Shown in pieces: positions 1-13,100 of a stretch of DNA of 64,000 bases (its first letter is position 1; every line of letters begins with the position of its first letter). The notes below the pieces were generated by a model that did not search any database, was not told where the DNA came from, and saw only the letters and a list, made by a program, of their open reading frames with translations. A program made the position numbers and the translations under genes. This DNA comes from Siderastrea siderea (Eukaryota > Cnidaria > Anthozoa > Scleractinia > Rhizangiidae). The stretch lies in contig OZ034978.1 of assembly GCA_964030785.1 (NCBI GenBank), positions 8,447,453 to 8,511,452 on the forward strand, written 5' to 3'.

Positions 1-540
1 GAATGTTCCAGCTATGTCTCTAGCCTTTTTCCACCTCTTAAATGTCCATTTTCAAAAAGAAAATCCAAGTTATTTGTATTAAGATGGGAGAGTGACAGTT
101 GCAAACCAATTTCAACAGGTCGCATTTTTCCGGGAGGGAATTGTTTCATCTTACCTGTAGCTGCAGGTAATGCAATACACGGACAAGGAGGACAGAAGGG
201 ACCAAAGCGGATAGAAGAGTGATTTTAAGAAAGCGGTAATATTCAGCATGTCAGAAACGTGGGACAAAGGAATGCTCTACCCGCTTAGCTACTGGGAGAC
301 TCGTGGCGAGTTTGGTTATATTTACTAGGTTCATTCTCGTTGTATTTCGCAAAAATACACTTCTTTTATAATTAAAACGCTACAAACCTTTTTATTATTA
401 TCATTTTTCCACAGGGGAGAAATGATGCCTAAACTTGAATAACAATGTCAGATTGCAGAACGTCATTATAATAATGTTTCGGCCATTTCGTATGTTTAGG
501 GTTGAAAAGGGGTCTGGGACCGTCAGCTGGCTCCAGGTTA
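1..540. other. DNAH10 intron, no feature seen
   Basis: Left end of the intron after exon 20. I searched both strands for the expected next exon (a Trp-rich stretch following the linker start) and saw none. Confidence 0.5.
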
Positions 541-544
541 ACCC

Positions 545-740
545 TTTAGGCCCCGACATTAAAATGCATATTCTCCTTACTGTTCTCCATACATTTCTTA
601 TGGAACTGGTAAGAAGAATTTGTCTAAATATCGAGACATCTGATCCTTAGTGATCACTTGCTTTACTCTCGTTACTTGATTGTGTGAACAAGTAGTGATA
701 ATGTAAAGAGAAATTGCATTTTCGTCACTGTTAGGGCTTA
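545..740 (+). repeat. Dispersed repeat, ATTCTCCTTAC family
   Basis: Shares blocks (attctccttac, catacatttctta, agtgatcact, taaagagaaat) with 12630-12800, and in the opposite orientation with 19310-19525 and 8400-8560. Inserts in DNAH10 introns; the class is unknown. Confidence 0.55.
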
Positions 741-973
741 AAGGGTTGAAGAAACGCACGGCTCCAGAGCTCTAGGGCTCTGGGGCTATAAGGAACATTA
801 ATGAAATTTTTTACTGGAATCCAAGAAAGGAAGATTTTCGTTCTTTTAAGATGCCGTTCATTTTCTACTCAGAAATCGTCTTCATTTGTTTGCCACAATT
901 GGGTCCTACAAGGAATACTCATAATCAATAAAAGCAGCATGACTTTATTCCTCTAGTGGAGAGTTCTACTTGC

Positions 974-1152
974 CTTCTGATTCTCGTAAATCGAGAAGAT
1001 CTGATCCAATCCCTTCAATTCTTTCTCCATGTCGAGTAGCTCAGGATACAAGGTGATGGATAGACCAAACAGCTTCTCGGCATTTGCCAACTCTTGCCGC
1101 TCTTTTTCAAAATTGGCAAACTCCTCTTTGAACCTCTTCAACAGTTCCACAC
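974..1152 (-). CDS. DNAH10: DNAH10 exon 20 (last exon in window)
   Basis: Completes codon 1395 and codes to 1454, with the invariant RQELANAEKLFGLSITLYPE block. The acceptor is CTTTCAG|GTGTGG. The apparent donor is non-canonical, CAGAAG|GCAAGT (GC-AG class), and leaves phase 0. Read-through would stop after seven more codons. The following exon is not in the window. Confidence 0.93.
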
Positions 1153-4100
1153 CTGAAAGAAATAGAAAGAAACTGATGTTTAATCTCTCAGCGACAAATG
1201 AAAACTATAATCTGACAAATCGGTCTTTTAAAATTGGCTGAAAAGCGAAGAGCACCAAAGAAAAGTTTTGCTCAATAGCTTTCGTTTGGATGGTCATGGA
1301 CCAGGATTCATGGATTTAGACTCACGTTTTAGAACTGAACCGCACTATACAGCATAAAAACAACGCCACAGGAAAGTACTGATCAATAGCTTTCATTTGA
1401 ATAGTCACACTTACGAATTTTATGAACAGTCCCATCACGAGTTAGAACCACCTTGTGCAGCACAATACATTTATACCACAGGAAAGTACTCCCGAATAGC
1501 TTTCATTTACATGGTAACACTTTCGGATTTCAACATGCACAGTTTCGAAAATTTCACCACCGATTCAAAAAACTGATCAGTCGTTGCCGACTGTGAGTTT
1601 GCCAGAATTGACAGTCAGACATAAGGCTATGCCAAAGGAAAAACAATAGCCAACAGTGAGAGAGAGTAGATTTTCAACAGACCGAGGGTGCTTTGCATTT
1701 GGCCAAAATTTTCGGTTCAACCAGTTAAAATGCAAATGGAACGCGCGGATATACTAGAAATTTCCCGGAACAAAAGGACGAACTTCGGAGGTACTCTACT
1801 TTTCCGTCCCAACCAAATGGAACGGAAAATTACAGTTCCATTTGCACAAAATTTCCATTTCTGCTGTTCGCACTGCAAACATGTCTCCATAATACTGTAG
1901 ACTCAAAATAGGTTTGCGCTCTATTTAATTGTGAAACTAAGTCAAAATCATCTCAGCAAGATAAAGTTTACATTTGCTCGTCAAAACTGCCAAAAATGTC
2001 AAAAAGAAGGGGCAGTGAAACATTCATTTTGTGGTCGTGGGCTTCTTGAGCCTTAACGTTTTTTATTTATCAACTGGATTGCAATTCTGGAATTAAAAAC
2101 GAGGCTCTTCGCCTAGATGGAAAAAGCCTTTCCATTTGACATGGAAAGTTTCGGAATTTCCCACCGAACAGTTTCGCTAAATGGAAAGCGCTACGGGTAA
2201 AAAGTCCTCATCGAGGTTACAAGCTTACCTGCATCCAGGTCAGTGCCAATAGAATTTGGTCCTTCATTTATAAAGCTTTCTTTGAACTTGGAGATGTCCT
2301 TGGTGAAGTCACCAACTTGATCTTGTGTTATCTAAAGGAAAAAGGTAGGATGAGTTTTTTCATTCTTATTGAAAGAATTGTACATGTAAATGAAATCACG
2401 ATACCCATCATGTTTTAGTTTACCATACTGTTGGCCACAACACGATGGATTTCCAAGGGCTACTGACAAGATTGCTCTTCGACGCATTCTACAATTACAA
2501 GACGTTGCCTCCACCTTACCGAGATGACAGCTCCCAGCTAGAAGGCTGGTTCTCTGGACATCAAAGTTTGGGAGCATGGGGGGCAGGGGGGGGGGGGGGT
2601 AGAAAAACTCTCAACTATACTTGAGGGTACAACCCTCGGAAGAGCAGACAAATGACACCCTGTTCGCAGCCTGAGGACCACCAATTGCGGAGATCTATGT
2701 ATCTCATATCTACTGTAGAAAGCCATGGATTCCCTGCGAGCGCGGTAAGGTCGATAACGGATGGCCTTTGTGGTTCTACACATGAAGTTAAGCAACTAGG
2801 AACGTCACGACGCCTGTTGGAAGATATTTTACTTGATAAAATTACGTTCCATTCTTAATTACGCAATTGTTACAAATGCGACTCTTACTTCAGTGAATTT
2901 CTTCTTCACAGACACCAGACTGGCGTCCACTCTGCGAGACTCAAGAAACAAATCATCCCAGGCTTGTGTGATGTTAGTAGATAACTCCAATTCGCTCTCT
3001 GGAACCTTGAATGAAAAACACACCAAACAAAAACAGTCAGTCAAAACACGATTTGGAGAAAGCTCAATGTCAAAAGTGCCAAACAATAGCCTGTCCATTC
3101 ACTGATCTGAAATAGTACGTCATACCTTTTGGTATTACTACTTTCAAAGGGTTAATTCTTTGAGAGCTTTACAGTTAAGCAAAATAATTCCGAATGAAAG
3201 TCATTACACCACAACCAAAGGAAAACAGTGGATTTAAGGACATAAAAAGAGCATGTCTATCCCATATTAAACATTTTCTGACCCACTCTTTGGCAGTGTC
3301 CCTTTCCCACTTCTCCACCGCTTCGCACTCCATTAAACCTAGCTGCCTTACCTCGATATCGTACATGAGTAAGGTTCGATATCTTTCTTGTAAGTCAGTG
3401 TAGCGAAGCTCCACCTCAAGAGATTTGTCTCTGATATCTGCAATCACACGCAGGACAAATTTCAAGTCTTCTAATGTGTCAGGAGGCCTCTTGAGGTCTT
3501 CTGTTAGACCCTGCAAAACAAATAAGCAGTTACTTGGTAAGTTTTGTTAAGTAAACATTTTGAATTAATTCATTAATTTATTCATTTACATTCAATTTCT
3601 ACCATTTGCGATGGGAAATTACATGGTCTCTAGCCATGGCATTTTGAATGATCATTTTTGAGTCACATTCATTCAAGCTAGGTATGTTTACCATAGTAGT
3701 ACAGCAAATGTATTAAGACATTAACTTTAAGGGGTTGGGGTGTACAGCACAAAAGAATGTGAAACGCCTTCATCTTACTTTAATCCATAAATTATACTAA
3801 AAAAACCCTAAACAAGCGCTCTGGCTTGGATGAAAGCTGTTTATATTTACGACGGATTGCCTGCTTTTATATTAACTTATGGCAAATACAAGAGGGAGTA
3901 TGAAAGAAATTGAAAGTTTATGTGAACTCAAGTCGCACGCGAGGGTCCATATACGTGCCTCTGAATTCTTCAAATCTCCCTCCCATGTTTGCATCAACGA
4001 AAGTCGTGCATGCAGATATGTTGCAGTTCTATCAGAGGCATGTTGCATCACCTTTTACCAAACGTGTTAAAGCATTATATCTATTAACAATGATGAAAAC

Positions 4101-7100
4101 AGACTTGTCCCACAGACCATCATACCTCAATCTCTCCTTGCAGACCACTCAGATCTTCTCTTGCTGATTCGTTCAGAAATTTGCCAAGCTCTTTTACCCA
4201 AGCTCTTGCATTCGCCTGAATAGTTGTGGCCAGTGGATCAAGGTTGAGTCGCACAAAGTCTATGTCTTTTGTCATGATCTGGTTCCCAACCTGAAGAAGT
4301 TGAAAGCACGAATTGAAGTTAGTTTTCATTGCTAGCTATAGCAACACATGTAGTTATATTTACTAATGGTTACATGTCACACAGAACCTATAGTGAGCAA
4401 CCACCCTCAGATCAGGAGATACATAGTCTAAATATATAGCTGTATCTTACACAATTCCACCTGTAATTTAGTTCGCTGAGTTTCCATAAATGAACCCTTA
4501 CAAAGTTAAACCTCTAAGTTACATAATTTAGGTTCTAGTTTTAAGTCTGTGGATGAAACTGTTTTAAAAGTGCATGTTGCCACTTAAAAAATAACAGCAA
4601 TCGAATACATGTAGTACCCCTGGCTTTCTAGTGCTGCTAATGTTATTGGGTTTTCTAAGAGCAAGATTCACAACAGCATAAACAAGGCAGATGGTGGCAG
4701 ATATGTTAAAACTGCAGTAACAAATAAACAGGCATATGATTACGTTTCTCACCTCAATGACAAGATTTGAGTAGAACTGAAGCTTTTCGTCATACGCAAT
4801 ACATGTTGGCTTTTTCTGCGCAAACTTCTCCACCATGTTACTCTAACAAGTAAAAAAGTCGGCAAATAAATAAATTTTAAAAAAACAACAACCTGTCTTT
4901 AGGGCAAGCATTCAGCCATTCTGTGGCCCTTTCACTTCCAGATTCCAATCCTAACTCACACATGACTCAACTTTCCGAATCCCCGGACAATTTCAACGAT
5001 TTGCAGCACAAAATTCTTGTATTTTCCTCTTTTTTGGATCTGGGTTCAAGTGAATGTGTATAGGAAAAACTGTTTTATGAAGTGCACTGGTCGGAACAAC
5101 TATGACGTTTGGCTCTAGCAGTCAGAATAAGTGCTCTAATTCGCATGTTCCAATGCACAGAGACTAAGAAGGGGGTTAGTTTCTAAAGTAAATGTGGTGC
5201 TGCGTAGGTGGGGACGTGAAACACAAAATTTTGAATTTGTCAACTGAGTCGGTAAGGTAAATTGGCCACCGCAAAAGAGATTGAAAGCTGACGTTTCGAG
5301 CGTTAGCCCCTCGTCAGAGCAAAACGTCAGCTTTTTAATTTCTTTACGGTTCCCAATTTACCTTATCAGCTCAGTTGATAGATCCAAATTTTTGTGTTTA
5401 AGGATCTCAAATTCAAGTCCTTCCTTGGTGGTGTTCTACAAAGGTCCCTAGTTCAACGCATCGGGTGGTATGCTTGCATTACAAAATAGCAAACCAGTCT
5501 GCTTCCTGTTAGTTGGAATTTCAACCAGTTTACGTTCGAATTGAAATGTTTGTTTCTAACGTACAATAGCTTACAATACTCGACCTCAATAGTTCCTTGC
5601 GCTTAAACCACTTATCGATTATGAATGAAGGACATTTAGCTTTTACCAACCTTATCAAGCTTCCACAGCAGTCGGTACCTCCGCCAGCGCGTCAAGTACT
5701 TGTTCAACATCCCCAGAGTATTCTGTATGCTCTTAGACAATGTCGTCACCATGTCTATGATCGCAGGGTTGGCGGAGATATCCGTGAAGAAACTGAACAC
5801 TACTGGCTCATCTTCACCTTCAGCGTGCTGGGGTGGAGTCTCAATACACGTGCCATGCATCCAGCGGACAAACAACCTTGTTCTATGGCAGAGAACAGAG
5901 TGTAAGAAAAACAATGAATCAATCAATCAATCAATCAATCAATGAACGAACGAACGAACGAACGAACGAACGAACGAACGAACGAACGAACGAACGAACG
6001 AACGAACGAACGAACGAACGAACGAACGAACGAACGAACGAACGAACGAACGAACGAACGAATGAATGAATGAATGCAAGGAAAGAGTGAGTGAGTACGT
6101 GAGTGCGTGAGTGAGTGAGTGAGTGAGTGCGTGCGTGCGTGCGTGCGTGAGTGAGTGAGTGAGTGAGTGAGTGAGTGAGTGAGTGAGTGAGTGAGTGAGT
6201 GAGTGAGAGTGAGTGAGTGAGTGAGTGAGTGAGTGAGTGAGTGAGTGAGTGAGTGAGTGAGTGAGTGAGTGAGTGAGTGAGTGAGTGAGTGAGTGAGTGA
6301 GTGAGTGAGTGAGTGAGTGAGTGAGTGAGTGAGTGAGTGAGTGAGTGAGTGAGTGAGTGAGTGAGTGAGTGAGTGAGTGAGTGAGTGAGTGAGTGAGTGA
6401 GTGAGTGAGTGAGTGAGTGAGTGAGTGAGTGAGTGAGTGAGTGAGTGAGTGAGTGAGTGAGTGAGTGAGTGAGTGAGTGAGTGAGTGAGTGAGTGAGTGA
6501 GTGAGTGAGTGAGTGAGTGAGTGAGTGAATGGATGAATGAATTTTATTTATACTTTATTTATAACACTGTACTACACACCCCCTAAAAAAAATCTTCTCT
6601 AGATTACGCATCCCCTTGGTATCACAACTTTATCTTACCCCTCTACCATGTCTCTGACAGACTGCATGATTAACTTGTAAATCTCGTTTGCAGGAGGTGA
6701 TAAAACAATCTCTGGTGCTGATAGAACTGTTTCTATCTGGAACATAGCCTGACGAGCGTGCAGCTGCTGGTTAAACTGCTGTAAATTCTTTGTCACCATC
6801 TGAAGATGATCAAAAAATGCGAAATCAGAGAGTGACAATCTATTACGTTGCATTGCACTGCGTTGCATTGCACTGCGTTGCATTGCATTGCGTTGCATTA
6901 AAGGGGATACAATATTGGGAACTGTGTACATGTTGAAATTAAAACTATCTTTTCTCGCACAAGGTAGAGGGTCTCAATGGGGTGGTGGCTCTTACGGTTA
7001 ATGATTAAAACTCTGGATTTTCACGGCTAATGGTTTATTTCCTTTCTGTTATGGTTTACAAAAATCTTAAAAAATAACTTCCACTGTTTTAAAAAGTTGA

Positions 7101-10100
7101 GAATTAATTGACGTTGTTGTAAAACACATTTAATGTCTTAGGACCTTTCCAGGATGGAAAACAATACGCACTGGATGAAGAACTGAAGAAGACCTAGAAT
7201 AGTGTAAACAAAGAGCTGTCAAGATGACTGTCCTACGAAAAAGCAAAACAAGACTGTCAAGACTGTCCTACGAAAAAGCAAACACTTCCGGTTTGCGGAA
7301 CAATATTTCCGGTTTGCCAGTCCAAAGGGGCCTGGGCCAACTGCTTTTCATTTCGGTAACAGGGAAGAATATGTAGCCGTTGTAGCCGCATTAACCACAA
7401 TACAAGACACATAACAGTCTCAACAAGAGATCTTGACACTTTCAAAGTGACAAATCGTGGCTCGTGGCTTGAAAACTCTTTAAGATCAACCTCTTTACGA
7501 CTAAGGCTTTTTTCTTTTTTTTTTACACCTAACGACTAGAGTTTTGGCTGTTTTACAACCAACGGTTAACCCCATTGATACCCTTATGGTAATGCTCCTA
7601 GAAAACCACGATAAAAATGACGAGTATAAATTCCACTGGCAACTGGCCAAGTGGTAGCTAGGCACTTGCATCGATATTGCATGTTCATGGGTTTGAACGA
7701 TGCTTAAGCCACAATTTTTTCTGCTTTAGTCAAACTAAAACGTCGAGGATCACATCTATCTCATTCATTAATGGCATTTTATCACACATGTTGTTATCTC
7801 TAGGCCAGGACACTACTGTCTGGAAGTAACACAGTTTTACAGGTCCACATGCGCGTGTTTAGGCGACTCTTGATTGTTTTTAGCGCGGCCTCGAGAATTC
7901 CAAAGCGTTAGTGATCTAGGACGAACAAACCTTCACTCGACCTTTATCCAGCTCCAAAGGAAATTCGAAACACTAAAAATACTGTTCGAAATTTCACGCT
8001 AAAGTTCGATGCCCTCAACAAAGTGCCGTTCGAAAATTGAAATATCGCGCGACGTAACCGGTGCTTAAATACAATTTATGATTTCACATTACTTTTCGAT
8101 CATGTCACTTCCTACGACTACAGACGTCTTCTCAAAGAGACCATTTGTGTACCCTACTTTGTGAAGAATACTCGTACTTTGCGTGTTTGAATAACAAAAG
8201 GCTTCCTCCCTAGACACAATACCGGCAATTTACATATATTTGAAGTGCGTGTAAAAGCTCGTGTGAAAATATCAATTTTACACTCCGGTCTCATGCGGGT
8301 AACGGGCGAGTAAATCCGCCACATTGCACGCATTTCATACGCCTGTAATGGCTGCATTCTCCATGTCCGGTACTCTAACTATCGCCACAAACTTAACCTT
8401 TTCAGCCTCAATAGTGGCAAGCATCTAATTTCTCCTTACATCATCACTACTTGATCAAACACAAAGGTCATGAGAATCACGGAAATTATTACGGAAATTA
8501 TTACGAAAGATGAAATGCTGTGATGTTTAATTAAATTCTCCCAACAAGTAGCATAAGAAACATAAATAAGAAACAGCATAAGAAAGTACAAGTAGCATAA
8601 GAAACAGAAATGGGAACTGCAATTCTTTAAAAAGTCATTGCTTGCACTGAAATATTGGAGCAGTTCAACATAACAGACATTTATCTTGAATCGTATACTA
8701 TTTTAGTTCAACAGGAATTAATGACATGAAAAAAATAAAGAATTTGCCGCGTGCATACATACCCTGCTGTACCTAAAAAATGTTCTTTGCAGCATTTGAA
8801 TAGAAATATCTCAAAGCAGAATTTTGAACTTTTCTCAAAATCGCCATATATTGTACTCGACCGTATGCCATTTGATTTTATGTGTTAAAAAGTGGGGTCA
8901 CCGAGCTCGTTTTGGAGAAAACGACCATTTATTTCTCTGAACAGCTCAGCTTTCATAGAAAAACTATCAAGTTCTAAAGGTACGCGCGTTTGTGCGCATG
9001 CTAATCACGTGAAAAATGAAGCACAGAAAGGATGCACAATGCAATTGAATGGAATCACCTTAAGCGAGTTATCTGGAAGTACTGGAAGCTATCCTATTAT
9101 TATGAGGTACACTGTACATTCAGAAGATATGTTTCAGTCCCAAAATGCCAAATGAGCCCCGAGACCCCTGGAGCTGATGCAGCCCATTGTGGGGCTATGT
9201 CAGTCACAGCAGGGACAAAACTACCCCCATTGAAAGCCGAAACAGCCCACAGTGGGACCAAATTTGGCCCAATATGGTGCCGGCCCAGTCCCTGTAAATA
9301 GGGCTATTATGGCCTTAATTAGTGGTTGGTCCATGCGTTTATTACGTCAAAGCTTGACATGTGCAATAGTATTCTGATTGGTTTACCATCGACAGAACTC
9401 GATGAGCTCCAGTGTTTACAGAACACTGCAGCAAGGCTTGTTGTCAGAGCGAAGAAAAATGAACACATAACACCAATACTGAAGCGCCTCCATTGACTTC
9501 CAGTAAAAGCAAGAATTGATTACAAAATCTTGTTAATCACGTATAAAGTTCTTCATAACCAGGCACCAGACTACATTAAAAAACTTTTAGTTGAATACAA
9601 ACCTAGCCGCTCACTACGCTCATCAACTCAAAACCTGCTCGCTGTTCCACCAACAAAGTCAAAAACTGGAGATAGAGCTCCTTCCAAGTTGCCACACCTA
9701 AGCTATGGAACTCGACGCCCAGCAGTATACGTTTGGCTAGCTCTTTGACTAGTTTTAAAAGCTTAGTTAACACGTTTCTTTTCAAAAAGTGCTTTCCGTA
9801 GTTATTTGACTTTGAACTCTTACATATTCTAATTGTTTTTTAGTCTCTCTTTTCTTTGTTTTTATCTTTTATTCGATGTAGGAGCACAGAGACTTTGTAT
9901 TATGCTCCTAATACTTATTATTATTATTAATTAGAGAGCCAAGTTAGTCCTAAAAATGATACTGTATTGTGATCACCGAAACGGCCCCATTTTGTGGCCT
10001 CAAACAGAACTTCTGAATTTACAGCGTAATATTTTCATTGCGCACCTTAGTGAGAGCTTCATAAACAGCGTTCTCCCAGTAAGCATAGTAAGGCTGCAGC

Positions 10101-13100
10101 TTGGTTGATCTGCCAGTGTTTGTGTGAACTACAAGTCCTTCCATCTTTGTCAGCAGTGGACCAATTGCTCGGTACTTCCTGGTCAAGTTGTCAAGTTCCA
10201 GAGAACGTGCTTTCTCAAGGTACTCAAAGAACTCCTGAATAAAAAAGGAAAAGTTAAAAATAATGTGAAAATACAAGATTATTACTATCATTTGATAATA
10301 ATTCTAAAATCTTCATCTGAGGACAAACACTCCTGATTCGACACTCTTGCTTTTATGCTAATGTTGAGGAAGAACGTTTCAATGCATGATATGGCTGATG
10401 TCAAGGTTTAAAGCTCTCACGAAAATTAAAAAAAACTGCCGTGTACTGTCCTAAACACGAAAAACATCATTACTAAGTCACATTTAAAGTACATGTAGAC
10501 CTAAATTTTTCTCCTGCTTAAAAGTAGGTCAATCCGAGTAGCTAAATGTCTTTTTAAAGTCTACTTTATGTGCCATCTAAATGATTAAAGAACATTGTGT
10601 TGGTTGGTTGGGTCATCAGGACCGTTGATTCAAAAAGCGACATGCACCTTCCACCCTGCAGTGGTGGTTGCAGCACTTCTTATTACATGACACCAAGGGT
10701 GGCACGATTAAGCTTTGCAAATGGGTTAGAAAACAGTTTTGTTATGCACCCTGACTAAAAATCCACTGTAATTTCTACTAATGTTATGTTTCAGAAAATA
10801 TTCACCCCCACCCCCCCCCCTCCCGCTCCCACAAGAGGGTCTTTGGTTTTAAACCTCCCTCCATCCCTCTAAAATTTCTAGTTTAGGTTTACACTTTCCT
10901 TTACGATGTTTTGGTGGAACTTCCAATGACCTTACTTAGAGTGGCTATAGATATTTCCTGAAACTGTAAAATTCAATGAAAATAACAAATAATAATAATA
11001 ATATGAAGATCTGACCTTGGCATCTGGTAGTATTCCCCCTATCTTGGGTGGAGGATGTTTAAACAGCACTGTATTCTCTATCATCTCCAGACGACTGTTA
11101 ATATCTTTAGCATTCTTCTGAATTTGATTCACAAGTGATTCAAATTTGCTGATTGCCTGTTAATGAATTGACAACATGTATTAGTGTGCTTGTGGTCACA
11201 GAGCCCTTTTTGAGTTCGGTGAAAGGAAAATTGAAAATAATTCCCAGATGGCTCCCCAGTCTACAATTCGAGATGGGAACAATAAAGATTTTAAGGCGAT
11301 TTCTGCTCAACGTTCAAGCAGTAAGTGCACAAATTAAGTTACCAAAAAAATGCTTGCAGCACTGTCACATTTTGAGAAGAACTTATCGATGCTTGTGCTC
11401 CCAGGCTGACCCCGCGAGAGAAAATTGGATTTGAAGTTATCCATATTTCAATTAAAAACTTAAGACGCTTCATGTCAGTTCAAACCAAAATGGTGACCGT
11501 TTTCAGCATAATTTTCTGAGATTTGACATTAATCTTCTCGAGAATACTTGAGAATTTCACCGCGGGGTCACTTGAACAAGTGAATTAGGTCAATTAGAAT
11601 GAGATGTTTCAAATAGCATTGAAAATGTTACCGTGCTAAGAGCAATTTTTTAGTAAATATTTTTTGCACTTATTGCTCGAACGTTGGGCGGAATCCATCT
11701 TAATAGTCTTGCACTGAAACGGGGCTGGTCGGAACATGCCTTGATACTTCTGTACGTTACTTTATTACCAATTAAATGAACACTTCTCTGAGGTAGAAAA
11801 ATGGATTTTTGACCTGGCCCACTTCTCTCCTACATCTATCTCCTGCCAAGATGCAAAAAAGAAAGACTACTCCCAAGGATGAAAATCCTTCTAGGACAGA
11901 TACCTCCCCGAGATGAACACTTTTTTATACATATAACAGACACCTCTTGGACAAAGAACACCCTAAGATGGGCACCACTCTAAGAAAAAACCTCTCAGAT
12001 CAGTACCTCTCAAAGACAAAATTTTGGATTTATCAACAGAGTTGATAAGGTAAATTGGCCACCGTAAAGAGATTGAAAGTTGACGTTTTGAGCGTTAGCC
12101 CTTCATCAGAGCGAATCAAGGAACTGTGGGTTACACTTGGTTTACATAAAAAACAAGAATAAATTAGTTGAATGACAGACAACTAGGACAGAAACCTCCA
12201 TTAGATGGACATGTCTGAAAAAGAGAAACCTCTCAAAGATGGACAGTTCTAACTTGTGGACCCCAGGTACATATCTATCTCTTTCAAAGGCAGTTAGCTA
12301 TTAAGTGTAATATTTCATCCTACTTCTGATCCAGTCAATAACTTTACCTGTCCACAACGTGTAATGTAGTCACTGATCCCAAGTGAGTTCCAGTTTAATC
12401 TCTTTGCTCCTGGCTTAAGGACACGTTTCAATTCCTTGATGTGATCATCGAGTAGTTGGGTCTGCAAATTAAAGAAACAAAAACAACAGAATGATACCAG
12501 AAACCATGTAAGCTACCCTTAGGTTTGCACCAGTACAGAACACATAAGCACAGAAAACATGAACCTGGGATAGTAAAATTTCTATAGTCAATTTGGGTGG
12601 ACCCCACCTACATGTATGCACAACGTGACCCTACAAACCCCAATATCAACATGCACATTCTCCTTATATCTTTCTTATGGTACTAGTTGGGAGAATTTGT
12701 ACAAATATCAAGACATTTCATGCTTGGTGATCATTTCCTTTATTCTCGTGACCGGTATGTTTGATCAATTAGTGATACTGTAAGGAGAAATAAGATTTTT
12801 TCAGAATTAAAGAACAGTATTTGACCTGTCGATTTGAAAAACGTTACTGCAGCAACATAGTGAAACAATGTGATGTGGGGAGAATGACCAGACAGTTACA
12901 GTTTCTCTTAGTACACGTGTACATAGAGATACAGGTTATGTTTTATGTGCATACCTCTGCGACATTTAGACTTCCAAGAACAGTATGATATCGCTCCAAC
13001 ATCAGCTTGAGACCATCCACATATTTAATGTACTTCTCTTCCTGTATTGCATGGTCAAATCCTTGATTTAGTTGTAATGCCAATATACATGTAACAATGG

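Noticed and set aside
121..215. Possible DNAH10 exon before a CTACAG|GTAAGA donor on the minus strand
   Set aside because: The translation does not resemble the expected linker sequence after residue 1454 and no acceptor is convincing.
5833..6069. Frame ending in repeated Asn-Glu-Arg-Thr
   Set aside because: Reading of the GAAC microsatellite; it also overlaps DNAH10 exon 14 on the other strand.
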